Assembly (NCBI GenBank): GCA_027297485.1
Contig: JAPUHZ010000407.1
Location: forward strand, 1-13,422
DNA length: 13,422 bases
Reading direction: 5' to 3'
Source of the DNA: Deltaproteobacteria bacterium
GTDB taxonomy: Bacteria; Desulfobacterota_B; Binatia; UBA9968
In this document: positions 1-6,879 of the stretch, piece by piece
Layout of the letters: each line of letters begins with the position of its first letter
How positions within the stretch are numbered: the first letter of the stretch is position 1
Position numbers and translations under genes: made by a program
Notes under the pieces: generated by a model
What the model saw: only the letters and a program-made list of their open reading frames with translations
Told to the model about the DNA's origin: nothing
Database searches by the model: none

Positions 1-1
1 G

Positions 2-118
2 AAATATCTCGCCCTTGACGAACGGTTGTCCATGGCCGAAATCATTCGCCGGGCCGTGGATAAATACCTAAGCCAGCGTTACGGGCGCAGGCGGAAAGGG
101 GGTGGCCGCAATGCATAG
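2..118 (+). CDS. C-terminal part of a ribbon-helix-helix-like small protein (partial)
   Basis: An open frame enters from the left window edge and stops at TAG 116-118, giving 38 residues. The visible part has the pattern of the second half of a ribbon-helix-helix (CopG/Arc-type) DNA-binding domain: SMAEIIRRAVDKYL, a helix commonly seen in such antitoxins and small repressors, followed by a very basic tail rich in Arg, Lys and Gly. The start is outside the window. The stop lies 8 bases inside the likely start of the recombinase gene, so the two are probably co-transcribed and translationally coupled. A role as a small repressor or directionality factor for the recombinase, or as an antitoxin, is inference; the fragment is too short to be certain. 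Confidence 0.5.
   Translation, partial: KYLALDERLSMAEIIRRAVDKYLSQRYGRRRKGGGRNA
95..102 (+). promoter_or_regulatory. Ribosome binding site of the recombinase gene
   Basis: AAAGGGGG lies 8 bases before ATG 111. This favours ATG 111 over GTG 102, which would overlap the site. Confidence 0.5.
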
Positions 119-1175
119 GCACAGAGGCATGGGGGGAAGCTTTCAACGCGGGAGGATATGGTGGATTCGATTCTACCATCGAGGCCGTCAGTACCGGGAA
201 TCGACCAACTCCGAGAGTCAGGCAGAAGCCAACAAACTTCTAAAGCGGCGGTTGGGCGAGGTCGGGACGGGCCGGTTCGTCCCGGATGAAGAGAAGGTGG
301 ACTTTGAAGACTTGGCAAGCGGTCTGATTACGGATTACAAACTGAATGCCCGAAAGTCTCTCAACACGGCTGCCCTAAACAATATTGCTCATCTCCGGGG
401 GTATTTCGGGTTTGACCGTGCGGTTGATATGGGTGACCGCATCAAGAGCTATCAAGTCTTGAGACGAGAGCAGGAGGCGTCGGTCGCCACGGTAAACAGG
501 GAGGTCGGAACCCTACGGAGGATGTTCTCGCTTGCCATGGAGTCGGGGAAGCTGTCCCGCAAGCCCGTTTTCAAGATGCTGAAGGGCGAGAAGGTTAGGC
601 AGGGGTTTGTTGAGCACTGCGATTTTCTCAAGCTCCTGGATTACTTGCCGGAATATCTGAAACCGTTCGTTGAGTTTCTCTATTACAGCGGATGGAGGAA
701 GGGGGCAGCTAAGAACCTGGAATGGGCACAGGTTGACCTTGAGGGCCGCACGGCAAGGCTAAAGATGGAGGACTCAAAGAACGCGGAGCCCTGGGTGCTG
801 CCTCTCGAAGGTTGCCTATGGGAGATCGTCGAGGAGAGGCTTAGACAGCGCCGTTTGGATATCAAGCTGGTATTCCACCACAAGGGCCGTGGGATAGGAG
901 ATATCCGTAAGGCATGGGCCACAGCCTGCAAACAGGCGGGACTCTTAGGCCTAATCATCCACGATCTTAGGAGATGCGCGGCAAGGAATCTCTCCCGAGC
1001 GGGAGTTCCGGAGGTGGTTGCAATGAAGATCACCGGGCATAAGACTAACTCGATGTATCGCCGCTACCGGATCGTAGATGAAAGTGAACTAAGGGAAGCA
1101 CAGGAAAGAATGCAGAGCCACTTAAAGAGTCAGGCAAATAGGTCTAAGGTGGCTGCCATAGGTGGCAAGAAGTGA
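111..1175 (+). CDS. Tyrosine recombinase / phage-type integrase
   Basis: This is a site-specific DNA recombinase that would cut and join DNA through a tyrosine nucleophile. Counting from ATG 111 (354 residues), the N-terminal half holds an SAM-like core-binding region (about residues 60-150), and the C-terminal half is the catalytic domain. The catalytic set is complete: Arg196 in SGWRKGA, Lys223 in DSKNAEP, His284 and Arg287 in HDLRR, His310 in TGHK, and a Tyr319 nucleophile in MYRRYRIV. A basic N-terminal stretch with aromatic residues (WWIRFYHRGRQY) resembles an arm-binding domain. The length fits phage and island integrases. I prefer ATG 111 to GTG 102 because of the ribosome site. The gene ends 94 bp from the 3' end of a convergent tRNA-Lys gene, which is the likely integration target. 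The element it belongs to should extend leftwards. Confidence 0.9.
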   Translation: MHRHRGMGGSFQRGRIWWIRFYHRGRQYRESTNSESQAEANKLLKRRLGEVGTGRFVPDEEKVDFEDLASGLITDYKLNARKSLNTAALNNIAHLRGYFGFDRAVDMGDRIKSYQVLRREQEASVATVNREVGTLRRMFSLAMESGKLSRKPVFKMLKGEKVRQGFVEHCDFLKLLDYLPEYLKPFVEFLYYSGWRKGAAKNLEWAQVDLEGRTARLKMEDSKNAEPWVLPLEGCLWEIVEERLRQRRLDIKLVFHHKGRGIGDIRKAWATACKQAGLLGLIIHDLRRCAARNLSRAGVPEVVAMKITGHKTNSMYRRYRIVDESELREAQERMQSHLKSQANRSKVAAIGGKK

Positions 1176-1178
1176 GAA

Positions 1179-1201
1179 CTAGCACAGAACCAGCACAATA
1201 G
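1179..1201 (+). repeat. Two short tandem repeats, possible integrase arm sites
   Basis: CTAGCACAGAAC is followed immediately by CCAGCACAATAG, sharing AGCACA at an 11-base period, about one helical turn. They sit between the integrase stop and the tRNA 3' end, where arm-type integrase sites can occur. Two copies this short could be chance. Confidence 0.25.
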
Positions 1202-1269
1202 TATACATAATCTGGGAGCCGTGAGTTGAGGGGGATAGAGAAAGCCTTGAAAGTAAAGGGAAATTTTGA

Positions 1270-1342
1270 TGAGCCGTACTGGACTCGAACCAGTGACCCT
1301 CTGCTTAAAAGGCAGATGCTCTACCGACTGAGCTAACGGCTC
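1270..1342 (-). tRNA. tRNA-Lys (anticodon UUU)
   Basis: The minus strand folds into a complete 73-base cloverleaf. The acceptor stem pairs GAGCCGT (1342-1336) with ACGGCTC (1277-1271). The D arm is GCTC/GAGC with loop AGTCGGTA. The anticodon stem TCTGC/GCAGA encloses the loop CTTTTAA, giving anticodon UUU (lysine). There is a five-base variable region and a T arm ACTGG/CCAGT with loop TTCGAGT. The discriminator base is A at 1270. CCA is not encoded, since the next bases on this strand are TCA. The tRNA 3' end faces the integrase gene, so it is the probable attachment site, and the 3' half of the gene may be re-supplied by the element. Confidence 0.95.
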
Positions 1343-1365
1343 GTTGGCTGGGAGTGATTTTCTAA

Positions 1366-1394
1366 TTAATAACGGTAATAACTTGTTAAGTCAA
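1366..1394 (-). promoter_or_regulatory. Sigma70-type promoter of tRNA-Lys
   Basis: On the minus strand, TTGACT (1394-1389) and TATTAA (1371-1366) are separated by 17 bases, close to the housekeeping consensus (5/6 and 4/6). Transcription would start about 15 bases before the mature tRNA 5' end at 1342. No other gene on this strand is close, so it most likely drives the tRNA. Confidence 0.6.
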
Positions 1395-1432
1395 ATTTAA
1401 GAGGTTTTCCCCTAAAAAATATCTCTCCTACT

Positions 1433-1444
1433 GGCTTGCAAGCC
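1433..1444. promoter_or_regulatory. Perfect 12-bp palindrome, possible operator
   Basis: GGCTTGCAAGCC is its own reverse complement. It lies in the gap between the tRNA promoter and the first catabolic gene, about 84 bp before ATG 1528, with partly symmetric flanks (CTA on the left, TAG on the right). This is a typical place for a dimeric regulator to bind. The 352-bp stretch 1176-1527 otherwise holds only the tRNA gene, its promoter and the small repeats listed; I see no further gene there. Confidence 0.35.
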
Positions 1445-1512
1445 TGCTAGGAACGATAGTAAGAGAATTGTATCGGTCAGCCATGCTGGAGGATCATGGG
1501 GTGGTCGAACAT

Positions 1513-1520
1513 AGGTGGGA
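1513..1520 (+). promoter_or_regulatory. Ribosome binding site deciding the start of the gentisate-dioxygenase-like gene
   Basis: AGGTGGGA sits 7 bases before ATG 1528. The open frame continues upstream to TTG 1468, but no comparable site precedes that codon. Confidence 0.5.
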
Positions 1521-1527
1521 GAATTTT

Positions 1528-2550
1528 ATGACCAAGTTAGATGAACTTAACCGTGAACTGGAAGAGAAGAATCTGGTCGGTTATTGGAGCATTGTTCGGG
1601 GTCGGGGCGACAACTATGAGCCGAGATCCTCCTTTGAGAGCTGCCTGTGGAAGTGGAGCGATGTCTCAAGTGCCCTGAACAGAGCCGGAGAAACCCTGGG
1701 TCTGGACGAATCCCTTAGAAGATTCATTGGCTTCCGCACCCCATCATTAAAACTGGGCACGACGCACACCCTTCTCCTCGGTGTCCAGCTCGTCAAGCCC
1801 GGAGAGATTGCAAAGGCTCATCATCACACCATGGGTGCGATCCGTTTTATCATCCGGGGCGGCGGAGCGCAGACGACGGTGAATGGCGAGCCTTTTCCAA
1901 TGGAGCCAGGTGATCTCATCACAACACCAAGCCTTACCTGGCATGACCACTACAACGGCTCTGACCAGCCAATTATCTGGCTGGACGGGGCAGATGGTCC
2001 GCTTATGAAGTATCTGGAGATTGGTTTTGGTGAGCTCTTTGAGCAAAAACAACAGCCTCATTCACGCCCTGTCGATCTCTCAACGTATGAGCTGGGTCCG
2101 GCACGGCCGAACTGGGTTTCATCCAACCCGCTTCAGCCCCCTCCCTACCGTTACAAGTGGGAGGATACAGAACGGGCATTAACGATTCTCGGCGAGAGGC
2201 CCGGAGACCCGTATGAAGGCATCCTCTTGCGCTATGTCCATCCCGTCAACGGAGGTTCCACTTTGCCCACTCTCTCTTGTGAGATTCAGATGCTGCGGCC
2301 GGGAGAACAGACCAAGTCTCATCGTCACACCAGCACCGCGATCTATCATGTTTTTAGAGGGAAAGGGTTCACGGTCATCGATGATACCCGTTACGATTGG
2401 GAAACAGGCGACTCGTTTACCGTTCCCCTTTGGCGCTGGCACCATCACGGCAGTAAGTCACGTGACGAGGCTATCCTTTTTGTCATGAACGACAAGCCTG
2501 TCATGGACGCGTTGGGTTTCTATCGCGAAGAGGGCGCAGACAGAGTTTAA
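1528..2550 (+). CDS. Gentisate 1,2-dioxygenase-like bicupin ring-cleaving dioxygenase
   Basis: The product is a 340-residue bicupin of the gentisate 1,2-dioxygenase / 1-hydroxy-2-naphthoate / salicylate dioxygenase family: cytoplasmic Fe(II) enzymes that open a hydroxylated aromatic acid next to the carboxylate using O2. The N-terminal cupin has the family pattern AHHHTMGAIRFIIRG (about residues 97-110) and TTPSLTWHDH (about 132-141), which supply the histidine metal ligands, followed by WLDGADGPL. The C-terminal cupin also keeps histidines (SHRHTSTAIYHVFRG, about residues 264-278, and RWHHHG), where many family members have lost metal binding. The N-terminal text LDELNRELEEKNLVGYW matches the family opening and supports ATG 1528 over TTG 1468. 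It is the first gene of the catabolic block, 94 bp before the amidohydrolase gene. The substrate (gentisate, salicylate, hydroxynaphthoate or other) cannot be told from sequence. Confidence 0.85.
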   Translation: MTKLDELNRELEEKNLVGYWSIVRGRGDNYEPRSSFESCLWKWSDVSSALNRAGETLGLDESLRRFIGFRTPSLKLGTTHTLLLGVQLVKPGEIAKAHHHTMGAIRFIIRGGGAQTTVNGEPFPMEPGDLITTPSLTWHDHYNGSDQPIIWLDGADGPLMKYLEIGFGELFEQKQQPHSRPVDLSTYELGPARPNWVSSNPLQPPPYRYKWEDTERALTILGERPGDPYEGILLRYVHPVNGGSTLPTLSCEIQMLRPGEQTKSHRHTSTAIYHVFRGKGFTVIDDTRYDWETGDSFTVPLWRWHHHGSKSRDEAILFVMNDKPVMDALGFYREEGADRV

Positions 2551-2644
2551 AGAGACGCGGAGCGGAGCTCATGGTTTTCAGAGGGCGGACGGAGACCTTG
2601 CGGAGGAAGCGAGAGTTTAGATAAAAGAGGAAAGGGAGGAGTCG

Positions 2645-3625
2645 ATGATTATTGATTGCCACACACACTATCACGCAGGGGCCATCGGTAGCAGCGTCTT
2701 CGGAAAGCTGTACGGCCATAGTATTATGAGCATCCAGCCTGCGAAAGGCGATGAGGAGGCCCACCTCAAGCTCATGGATGAGCGCGGCTATGACATGCAG
2801 ATTTTCTCCCAGCCACCCTTTACTCAAGCCCATGATCTAGATGCCAGTATTGGGCTCGGCCAGGCAAAGGCATTCAACGAGTCTATCGCCAAAGCCGTAG
2901 AAGCCCACCCTTCCAGATTCAGGGGGGTAGCGTCGCTGCCCCTCCAGGATATACCTTCGTCGGTTAAGGAGATGGAGCGAGCTGTCAAACAGCTTGGCAT
3001 GATAGGGGTGATGATAAATCCCGATATCTCCCGCAGGGGTACGGGGCCGACACAGGATGAGGAGTATTGGTATCCGATTTACGAAACAGCTTGTAAGTTG
3101 GATGTCCCTCTTTTTATCCATCCGGGATCGTCGGCCTTACCGAGGCACAGAAAATATAGTCTGGCATTACACTGCGGATTTATATTTGGCGAGACGGAGT
3201 TTCTCCTCACTTTTATTCTAGGTAGGATCTTCGAGAAGTTTCCCGATCTCAGGATCCTTGTCTCTCATGGTGGTGGCGCGGTTCCCTATCAGTTGGGGCG
3301 TTTCCAGGCCTCTACCGAACCGGATTTAAAAAGGGGGCGGCCCCGTACCCCCGTGCAGGGCACATTCCTAGATAACCTAAAGAAGATGTACTTCGATACC
3401 TGCCTATACTCGCAAGAGGGTATCGAATGCTTAATCAAGGTTGTGGGCGCGGATCGTTGCTTGTTCGGTACCGAGACGCCCGGTATGGGTATGGCGAGGC
3501 GACCGGACGGACGCTCCTACGATAACGTCGAGGACTATATCAAGGGCATCCCGTGGCTATCGGAGGGAGATCGCAACAGGATCTTCTCTGAAAACGTGAT
3601 AAAACTCTTCAAACTGAAGATTTAA
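2645..3625 (+). CDS. Amidohydrolase-family protein, LigJ-like hydratase or ACMSD-like decarboxylase
   Basis: This 326-residue TIM-barrel metal enzyme belongs to the amidohydrolase 2 (ACMSD/LigI/LigJ) group. Visible metal ligands are His6 and His8 (DCHTHYH), His159 (PLFIHPGSS) and His208 (LVSHGGG). At the last ligand position, where ACMSD-type decarboxylases have Asp, this protein has Glu277 (LFGTETPG). From memory of the LigJ structure, 4-oxalomesaconate hydratase uses a glutamate here, and the following RRPDGRSYDNVEDYI also resembles LigJ. The LigK-like gene nearby fits a LigJ role: hydrating 4-oxalomesaconate in the protocatechuate 4,5-cleavage pathway. A decarboxylase or lactonase role is the alternative. 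A strong ribosome site (AGGGAGG, 2633-2639) precedes the ATG. The next gene begins 14 bp after the stop, so these genes form one operon. Confidence 0.8.
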   Translation: MIIDCHTHYHAGAIGSSVFGKLYGHSIMSIQPAKGDEEAHLKLMDERGYDMQIFSQPPFTQAHDLDASIGLGQAKAFNESIAKAVEAHPSRFRGVASLPLQDIPSSVKEMERAVKQLGMIGVMINPDISRRGTGPTQDEEYWYPIYETACKLDVPLFIHPGSSALPRHRKYSLALHCGFIFGETEFLLTFILGRIFEKFPDLRILVSHGGGAVPYQLGRFQASTEPDLKRGRPRTPVQGTFLDNLKKMYFDTCLYSQEGIECLIKVVGADRCLFGTETPGMGMARRPDGRSYDNVEDYIKGIPWLSEGDRNRIFSENVIKLFKLKI

Positions 3626-3639
3626 GGGCAGCGACTACA

Positions 3640-4317
3640 ATGGCTCGTGATGAATTCGTCGAGCGCCTTGCCAAACTTGATACGTGTGCTGTCTCGGACG
3701 CCCTGGATCGCTTGGGTTACAGAGGCGCCACGTTTGGAATTCGCCCGGTGTGGTCTTGTCCCCGCATTGTCGGGCGCGCCGTCACCGTCAAAGTAAAACC
3801 GGCAGGACTGGAAAGAGCCAAAAGGCATCTCTGTACTCCGGCCATTGAGGCCGCTCAACCTGGAGATGTGATCGTCGTAGACAGCGGAGGTCGGCCGGAT
3901 GTCTCGGCATGGGGAGGGCTTCTCTCTTTAGCCTCTAAGACCAAAGGTCTTAGCGGTGTGCTTGTGGACGGCGCTTGTCGGGATGTGGACGAGAGCCGTG
4001 AGGTCGGGTTTCCGGTCTATGCGCGTGCGGTTGTCCCGCTCACAGCTCGGGGCCGTATCATGCAGGATGCGGTCAATGAGGAGATTCAATTTGGCGGGGT
4101 TCAGGTGCGCCCAGGTGATCTCGTGATCGCTGACGGGAGCGGTGTTGTTTTCATTCCCCAAGCGAGAGAGAAAGAGATTATCGCAGAAGCGGAGACGATC
4201 GCCGGGCACGAATCAAAGATGGCGGAGGCTATTCGCAGCGGCCGATCTGTTGTCGATGTCATGGAAAGTCTCGGCTACGAGTCGATGCTCCTTAAGAAGA
4301 AGGAGAAGGAAAAATAG
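3640..4317 (+). CDS. RraA/LigK-fold protein, paralog 1 (active site altered)
   Basis: The 225-residue product has the RraA-like / HMG-CHA aldolase fold, often mislabelled dimethylmenaquinone methyltransferase. Family text is clear: LDTCAVSDALDRLGYRG near the start, GVLVDGACRD at about 106-115, and VRPGDLVIADGSGVVFIP near the end. The conserved Arg114-Asp115 pair is present. The acidic residue expected 21 positions before the Arg (the Asp-x20-Arg-Asp motif of HMG/CHA aldolases) is Gly93 (AWGGLL), so typical aldolase activity is doubtful. It could be a changed lyase or decarboxylase, a non-catalytic partner of the neighbouring paralogs, or a regulator like RraA. The C-terminus is a lysine/glutamate-rich tail. 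The gene starts 14 bp after the amidohydrolase gene and ends 4 bp before paralog 2. Confidence 0.8.
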   Translation: MARDEFVERLAKLDTCAVSDALDRLGYRGATFGIRPVWSCPRIVGRAVTVKVKPAGLERAKRHLCTPAIEAAQPGDVIVVDSGGRPDVSAWGGLLSLASKTKGLSGVLVDGACRDVDESREVGFPVYARAVVPLTARGRIMQDAVNEEIQFGGVQVRPGDLVIADGSGVVFIPQAREKEIIAEAETIAGHESKMAEAIRSGRSVVDVMESLGYESMLLKKKEKEK

Positions 4318-4321
4318 AAGG

Positions 4322-4966
4322 ATGGATAGTCGCATTGAGGCCTTTAAAAAGCTTTCTGCGGCGGCGGTCTCGGACGCCATGGATCGCCTGGGATGGCACG
4401 GCGCCTGCTTGGGCATCACGCCACTCGCAACAGGTTGCCGTATGGTGGGAAGGGCCTTCACCCTTAAGTACATTCCCGTGGGAGTCGTGAAAGGCACGGT
4501 TGGCGATTACATCGACGATGTGCCTCCGGGGGAAGTGGTTGTGCTGGACAATGGCGGACGGCTAGACTGCACAGTCTGGGGTGATATCCTGACTTCGATC
4601 GCCCATAAGCGGGGAATAGCCGGAACCGTCATTCACGGCGTCTGCCGCGATATTGCCCGCAGCTTTGATCTGCGCTATCCAATTTTTAGCCGGGGCAGAT
4701 TCATGCGCACAGGCAAGGACCGCGTTCAAGTAGAAGGGATGAATGTTGCGGTATCTTTGGGTGATGTGCAGGTTCGCCCGGGTGACATACTGGTAGGGAG
4801 TGACGACGGGGTTGTCGTGGTGCCCAAAGAAAGGGAGGCGGAGATTCTTTCACTTGCGCAGTCCATCTCGGAGGCGGAGGAAAAAATTCTATCCGAGGCA
4901 TTGGAAGGGGCCCGTCTTGATGAGGTTAGAAAGAGGCACAAGTACCATGAACTTCAGCGCCGCTGA
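4322..4966 (+). CDS. RraA/LigK-fold protein, paralog 2
   Basis: The product is 214 residues long and is most similar in style to the preceding gene (KLSAAAVSDAMDRLGWHG against KLDTCAVSDALDRLGYRG), so the two probably arose by tandem duplication. It has Asp88 (VWGDIL) and Arg109-Asp110 (HGVCRD), the full Asp-x20-Arg-Asp spacing of the HMG/CHA aldolases, and so may be a catalytic pyruvate-dependent aldolase or oxaloacetate decarboxylase needing a divalent metal. The usual Asp before GxxRD is His105 here. The frame is open upstream to 4142, but that part overlaps paralog 1 and encodes an Arg-rich, non-family sequence. ATG 4322 is the family start and is preceded by AGGAGAAGGA at 4301-4310. It lies 4 bp after paralog 1 and is clearly co-translated with it. 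Confidence 0.82.
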   Translation: MDSRIEAFKKLSAAAVSDAMDRLGWHGACLGITPLATGCRMVGRAFTLKYIPVGVVKGTVGDYIDDVPPGEVVVLDNGGRLDCTVWGDILTSIAHKRGIAGTVIHGVCRDIARSFDLRYPIFSRGRFMRTGKDRVQVEGMNVAVSLGDVQVRPGDILVGSDDGVVVVPKEREAEILSLAQSISEAEEKILSEALEGARLDEVRKRHKYHELQRR

Positions 4967-4989
4967 TATTATGGCGTGAAGAGTCCACA

Positions 4990-5628
4990 GTGATTGAGAT
5001 CGGAAAAGATATTGCTCGCCCGGAACCTGCCCTTATTGAACGCGCTGCCTGTTTCTCCTCTGCGACGTTGCATGAGGCGATGGGAAAAAGGGGCTCTCTT
5101 TCTTATGGAATCAAGCCCATAATTCCCGAGATGAGAGTATGCGGTCCTGCCGTCACCGTCAGCTCACCTCCTATGGACAATCTCATTATTCATAAGGCTA
5201 TCGTTGCCGCCCAATCGGGTGATATTCTGGTCGTGGAGGTTGGAGGAGTTTATGAGGCAGGATACTGGGGTGAAATTATGACCCATGCCGCGCAGCAGCG
5301 TGGGATTGCTGGTTTAGTGATCGACGGATGCGTTCGCGACGGCACACTGATTGAGAGAATGGCTTTTCCGGTCTTCGCTCGTGGTCTCTCCATCCGCGGA
5401 ACCAAGAAAGAGGGCGTGGGAGGTATAAATCATCCGCTTACTTTCGGTGAGATTATCGTCAATCCCGGCGATCTCATTGTTGGGGATGGAGATGGTGTTG
5501 TAGTGGTGCCTCGCGAGGAGATAGCTCAGGTTCTCAGAGAGGCTCAAAAGAGAGACAAAAAAGAGGCGGAGGTCAAGAGAGAGCTTACGGCAGGCAAAAC
5601 AACCTTGGCGATTTACGGATGGAGATAA
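4990..5628 (+). CDS. LigK-like 4-carboxy-4-hydroxy-2-oxoadipate aldolase
   Basis: This 212-residue protein is the closest of the three to true LigK/HMG-CHA aldolases, which split 4-carboxy-4-hydroxy-2-oxoadipate into pyruvate and oxaloacetate at the end of the protocatechuate 4,5-cleavage and gallate pathways. Characteristic stretches are SSATLHEAMGKRGSL (about 23-37), VSSPPMDNLIIHKAI, GYWGEIMTHAAQQRGIAGL, DGCVRD and NPGDLIVGDGDGVVVVP. The active-site set is Glu95 (WGEI) with Arg116-Asp117, keeping the 21-residue spacing with Glu instead of Asp. It starts at GTG 4990 with only a weak upstream purine stretch (GAAGAG, 4978-4983), 23 bp after paralog 2. The LigJ-like gene three genes upstream would make its substrate. 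I leave the symbol blank because the exact substrate is not proven. Confidence 0.82.
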   Translation: MIEIGKDIARPEPALIERAACFSSATLHEAMGKRGSLSYGIKPIIPEMRVCGPAVTVSSPPMDNLIIHKAIVAAQSGDILVVEVGGVYEAGYWGEIMTHAAQQRGIAGLVIDGCVRDGTLIERMAFPVFARGLSIRGTKKEGVGGINHPLTFGEIIVNPGDLIVGDGDGVVVVPREEIAQVLREAQKRDKKEAEVKRELTAGKTTLAIYGWR

Positions 5629-5662
5629 AGCGATATCTCCAGTAATATTTTGGCCCTAGGCT

Positions 5663-5669
5663 GGAAGGA
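5663..5669 (+). promoter_or_regulatory. Ribosome binding site of Rieske oxygenase A
   Basis: GGAAGGA lies 10 bases before ATG 5680. This ATG gives the same N-terminus as Rieske B and C (MLT/MLS followed by EENE), so the in-frame TTG at 5650 is not the start. Confidence 0.5.
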
Positions 5670-5679
5670 TGAATCAACC

Positions 5680-6864
5680 ATGCTGACGAAGGAAGAAAAC
5701 GAGTTGCTGACACGTGTGGGACCGGGCACACCGGCAGGGGAACTCCTACGCCGGTACTGGCATCCAGTAGGTATGGCGGGCGAGCTTACAGAGGAAAAAG
5801 CTATCAGAGCCGTCAAGATCCTCGATGAGAAGCTCGTAGTCTTCCGAGACAGCCAGGGACGATACGGATTGGTAGGGGAGCGATGTCCCCATAGAAGCGC
5901 CTCTCTTGCCTATGGCCGGGTTGACGCGGAGGGCATCCGGTGTCCGTATCATGGGTGGAAGTATGATCGTGAGGGGAGATGCCTGGAGCAGCCGGCTGAG
6001 CCGCCGGACAGTACATTTAAGGATAGGATACGGCATAAGGCCTATCCTGTGGAGAAGCTAGGGGGGCTTCTCTTTGCCTATCTTGGGCCTAAGCCTGCGC
6101 CGCTTTTGCCTCGTTGGGACCTGCTGGTGAGAGAGGACGGCAAACGCTGGATCATCATTGATTCTGTGATCGACTGCAACTGGCTTCAGCCGATGGAAAA
6201 CTCTGTGGATCCTGCGCACTTATACTGGCTGCATGGGGAGACAGGTCACCTAGTCGGCCACAGGGCTCAGTACGAGGAGAAGCATGAATTTGTCCGGTTT
6301 GAATACGGAATTATGAAGAGACGCATCACGCCAGGGAAGGCGCCCGAGGATCCATCCATGGTCGATGAGCATCCGCTGGTGTTCCCTACGATCTTGAGGC
6401 ACGTGGCAAGATTCAAGAAGAACGGAGGGTTCCGACACAATATGCAAATTCGGGTCCCAGTGGATGATACCCATACGCAGATTTACCGAGTTAACTTTGT
6501 GCCTTCTGCCATCGAAAGATCGCCAATCAATCAGGATCCGCCCTTTGAACACTGTCTTCTGAAGACCGGTGAGGGTCAGTACAGTGTCAATTTGGTCTCC
6601 GCCCAGGACTCCATGGCCTGGGAGACCCAGGGGGCACTAACGGATCGGACCCAGGAACACCTAGGGGTTTCGGACGAAGGCGTCATTATGTTCCGGAGGC
6701 TTTTGAAAGAACAGATCGAAATTGTCAAAAAAGGGGGAGATCCTATTGGATTGATCCGCGATCCAGAGAAGAACAAAATCATTGAACTTGACGTCATTAA
6801 CGAAAGGATAGGATTACACCGTTCCTCCAAGTTGAAAGAGTCCATGCACGCAAATGCATCTTAA
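5680..6864 (+). CDS. Rieske non-heme iron oxygenase A (phthalate 4,5-dioxygenase-like terminal oxygenase)
   Basis: The product (394 residues) is an oxygenase component that uses O2 and reducing power to hydroxylate or O-demethylate an aromatic acid. The N-terminal Rieske domain binds a [2Fe-2S] cluster through Cys69/His71 (ERCPHRSAS) and Cys88/His91 (RCPYHGWKYD). The catalytic domain carries the mononuclear iron motif NWLQPMENSVDPAHLYWLH, with bridging Asp177 and ligands His180 and His185; Asp310 in AQDSMAWETQG is a candidate third ligand. The opening EENELLTRVGPGTPAGELLR is typical of the single-subunit phthalate/vanillate-type oxygenases. The sequence is highly similar along its whole length to Rieske B, pointing to tandem duplication. 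It begins 51 bp after the LigK-like gene. No reductase partner is encoded in the window. The actual substrate cannot be predicted. Confidence 0.9.
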   Translation: MLTKEENELLTRVGPGTPAGELLRRYWHPVGMAGELTEEKAIRAVKILDEKLVVFRDSQGRYGLVGERCPHRSASLAYGRVDAEGIRCPYHGWKYDREGRCLEQPAEPPDSTFKDRIRHKAYPVEKLGGLLFAYLGPKPAPLLPRWDLLVREDGKRWIIIDSVIDCNWLQPMENSVDPAHLYWLHGETGHLVGHRAQYEEKHEFVRFEYGIMKRRITPGKAPEDPSMVDEHPLVFPTILRHVARFKKNGGFRHNMQIRVPVDDTHTQIYRVNFVPSAIERSPINQDPPFEHCLLKTGEGQYSVNLVSAQDSMAWETQGALTDRTQEHLGVSDEGVIMFRRLLKEQIEIVKKGGDPIGLIRDPEKNKIIELDVINERIGLHRSSKLKESMHANAS

Positions 6865-6879
6865 GTTGATAACGAAGGG

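Noticed and set aside
1216..1222. GAGCCGT matching the tRNA end at 1271-1277, as a second attachment repeat
   Set aside because: It is only 7 bases and 55 bp away, with different flanks; it is probably chance and too close to bound an element.
1468..1527. Twenty-residue extension of the gentisate-dioxygenase-like protein from TTG 1468
   Set aside because: There is no good ribosome site there; ATG 1528 has one and gives the family-like N-terminus.
4142..4321. Upstream extension of the paralog 2 frame to ATG 4142
   Set aside because: It lies inside paralog 1, encodes an Arg-rich sequence unlike the family, and ATG 4322 matches the family start.
5650..5679. Ten-residue N-terminal extension of Rieske A from TTG 5650
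   Set aside because: Rieske B and C start at the equivalent of ATG 5680, which has a ribosome site; the extension has no counterpart.
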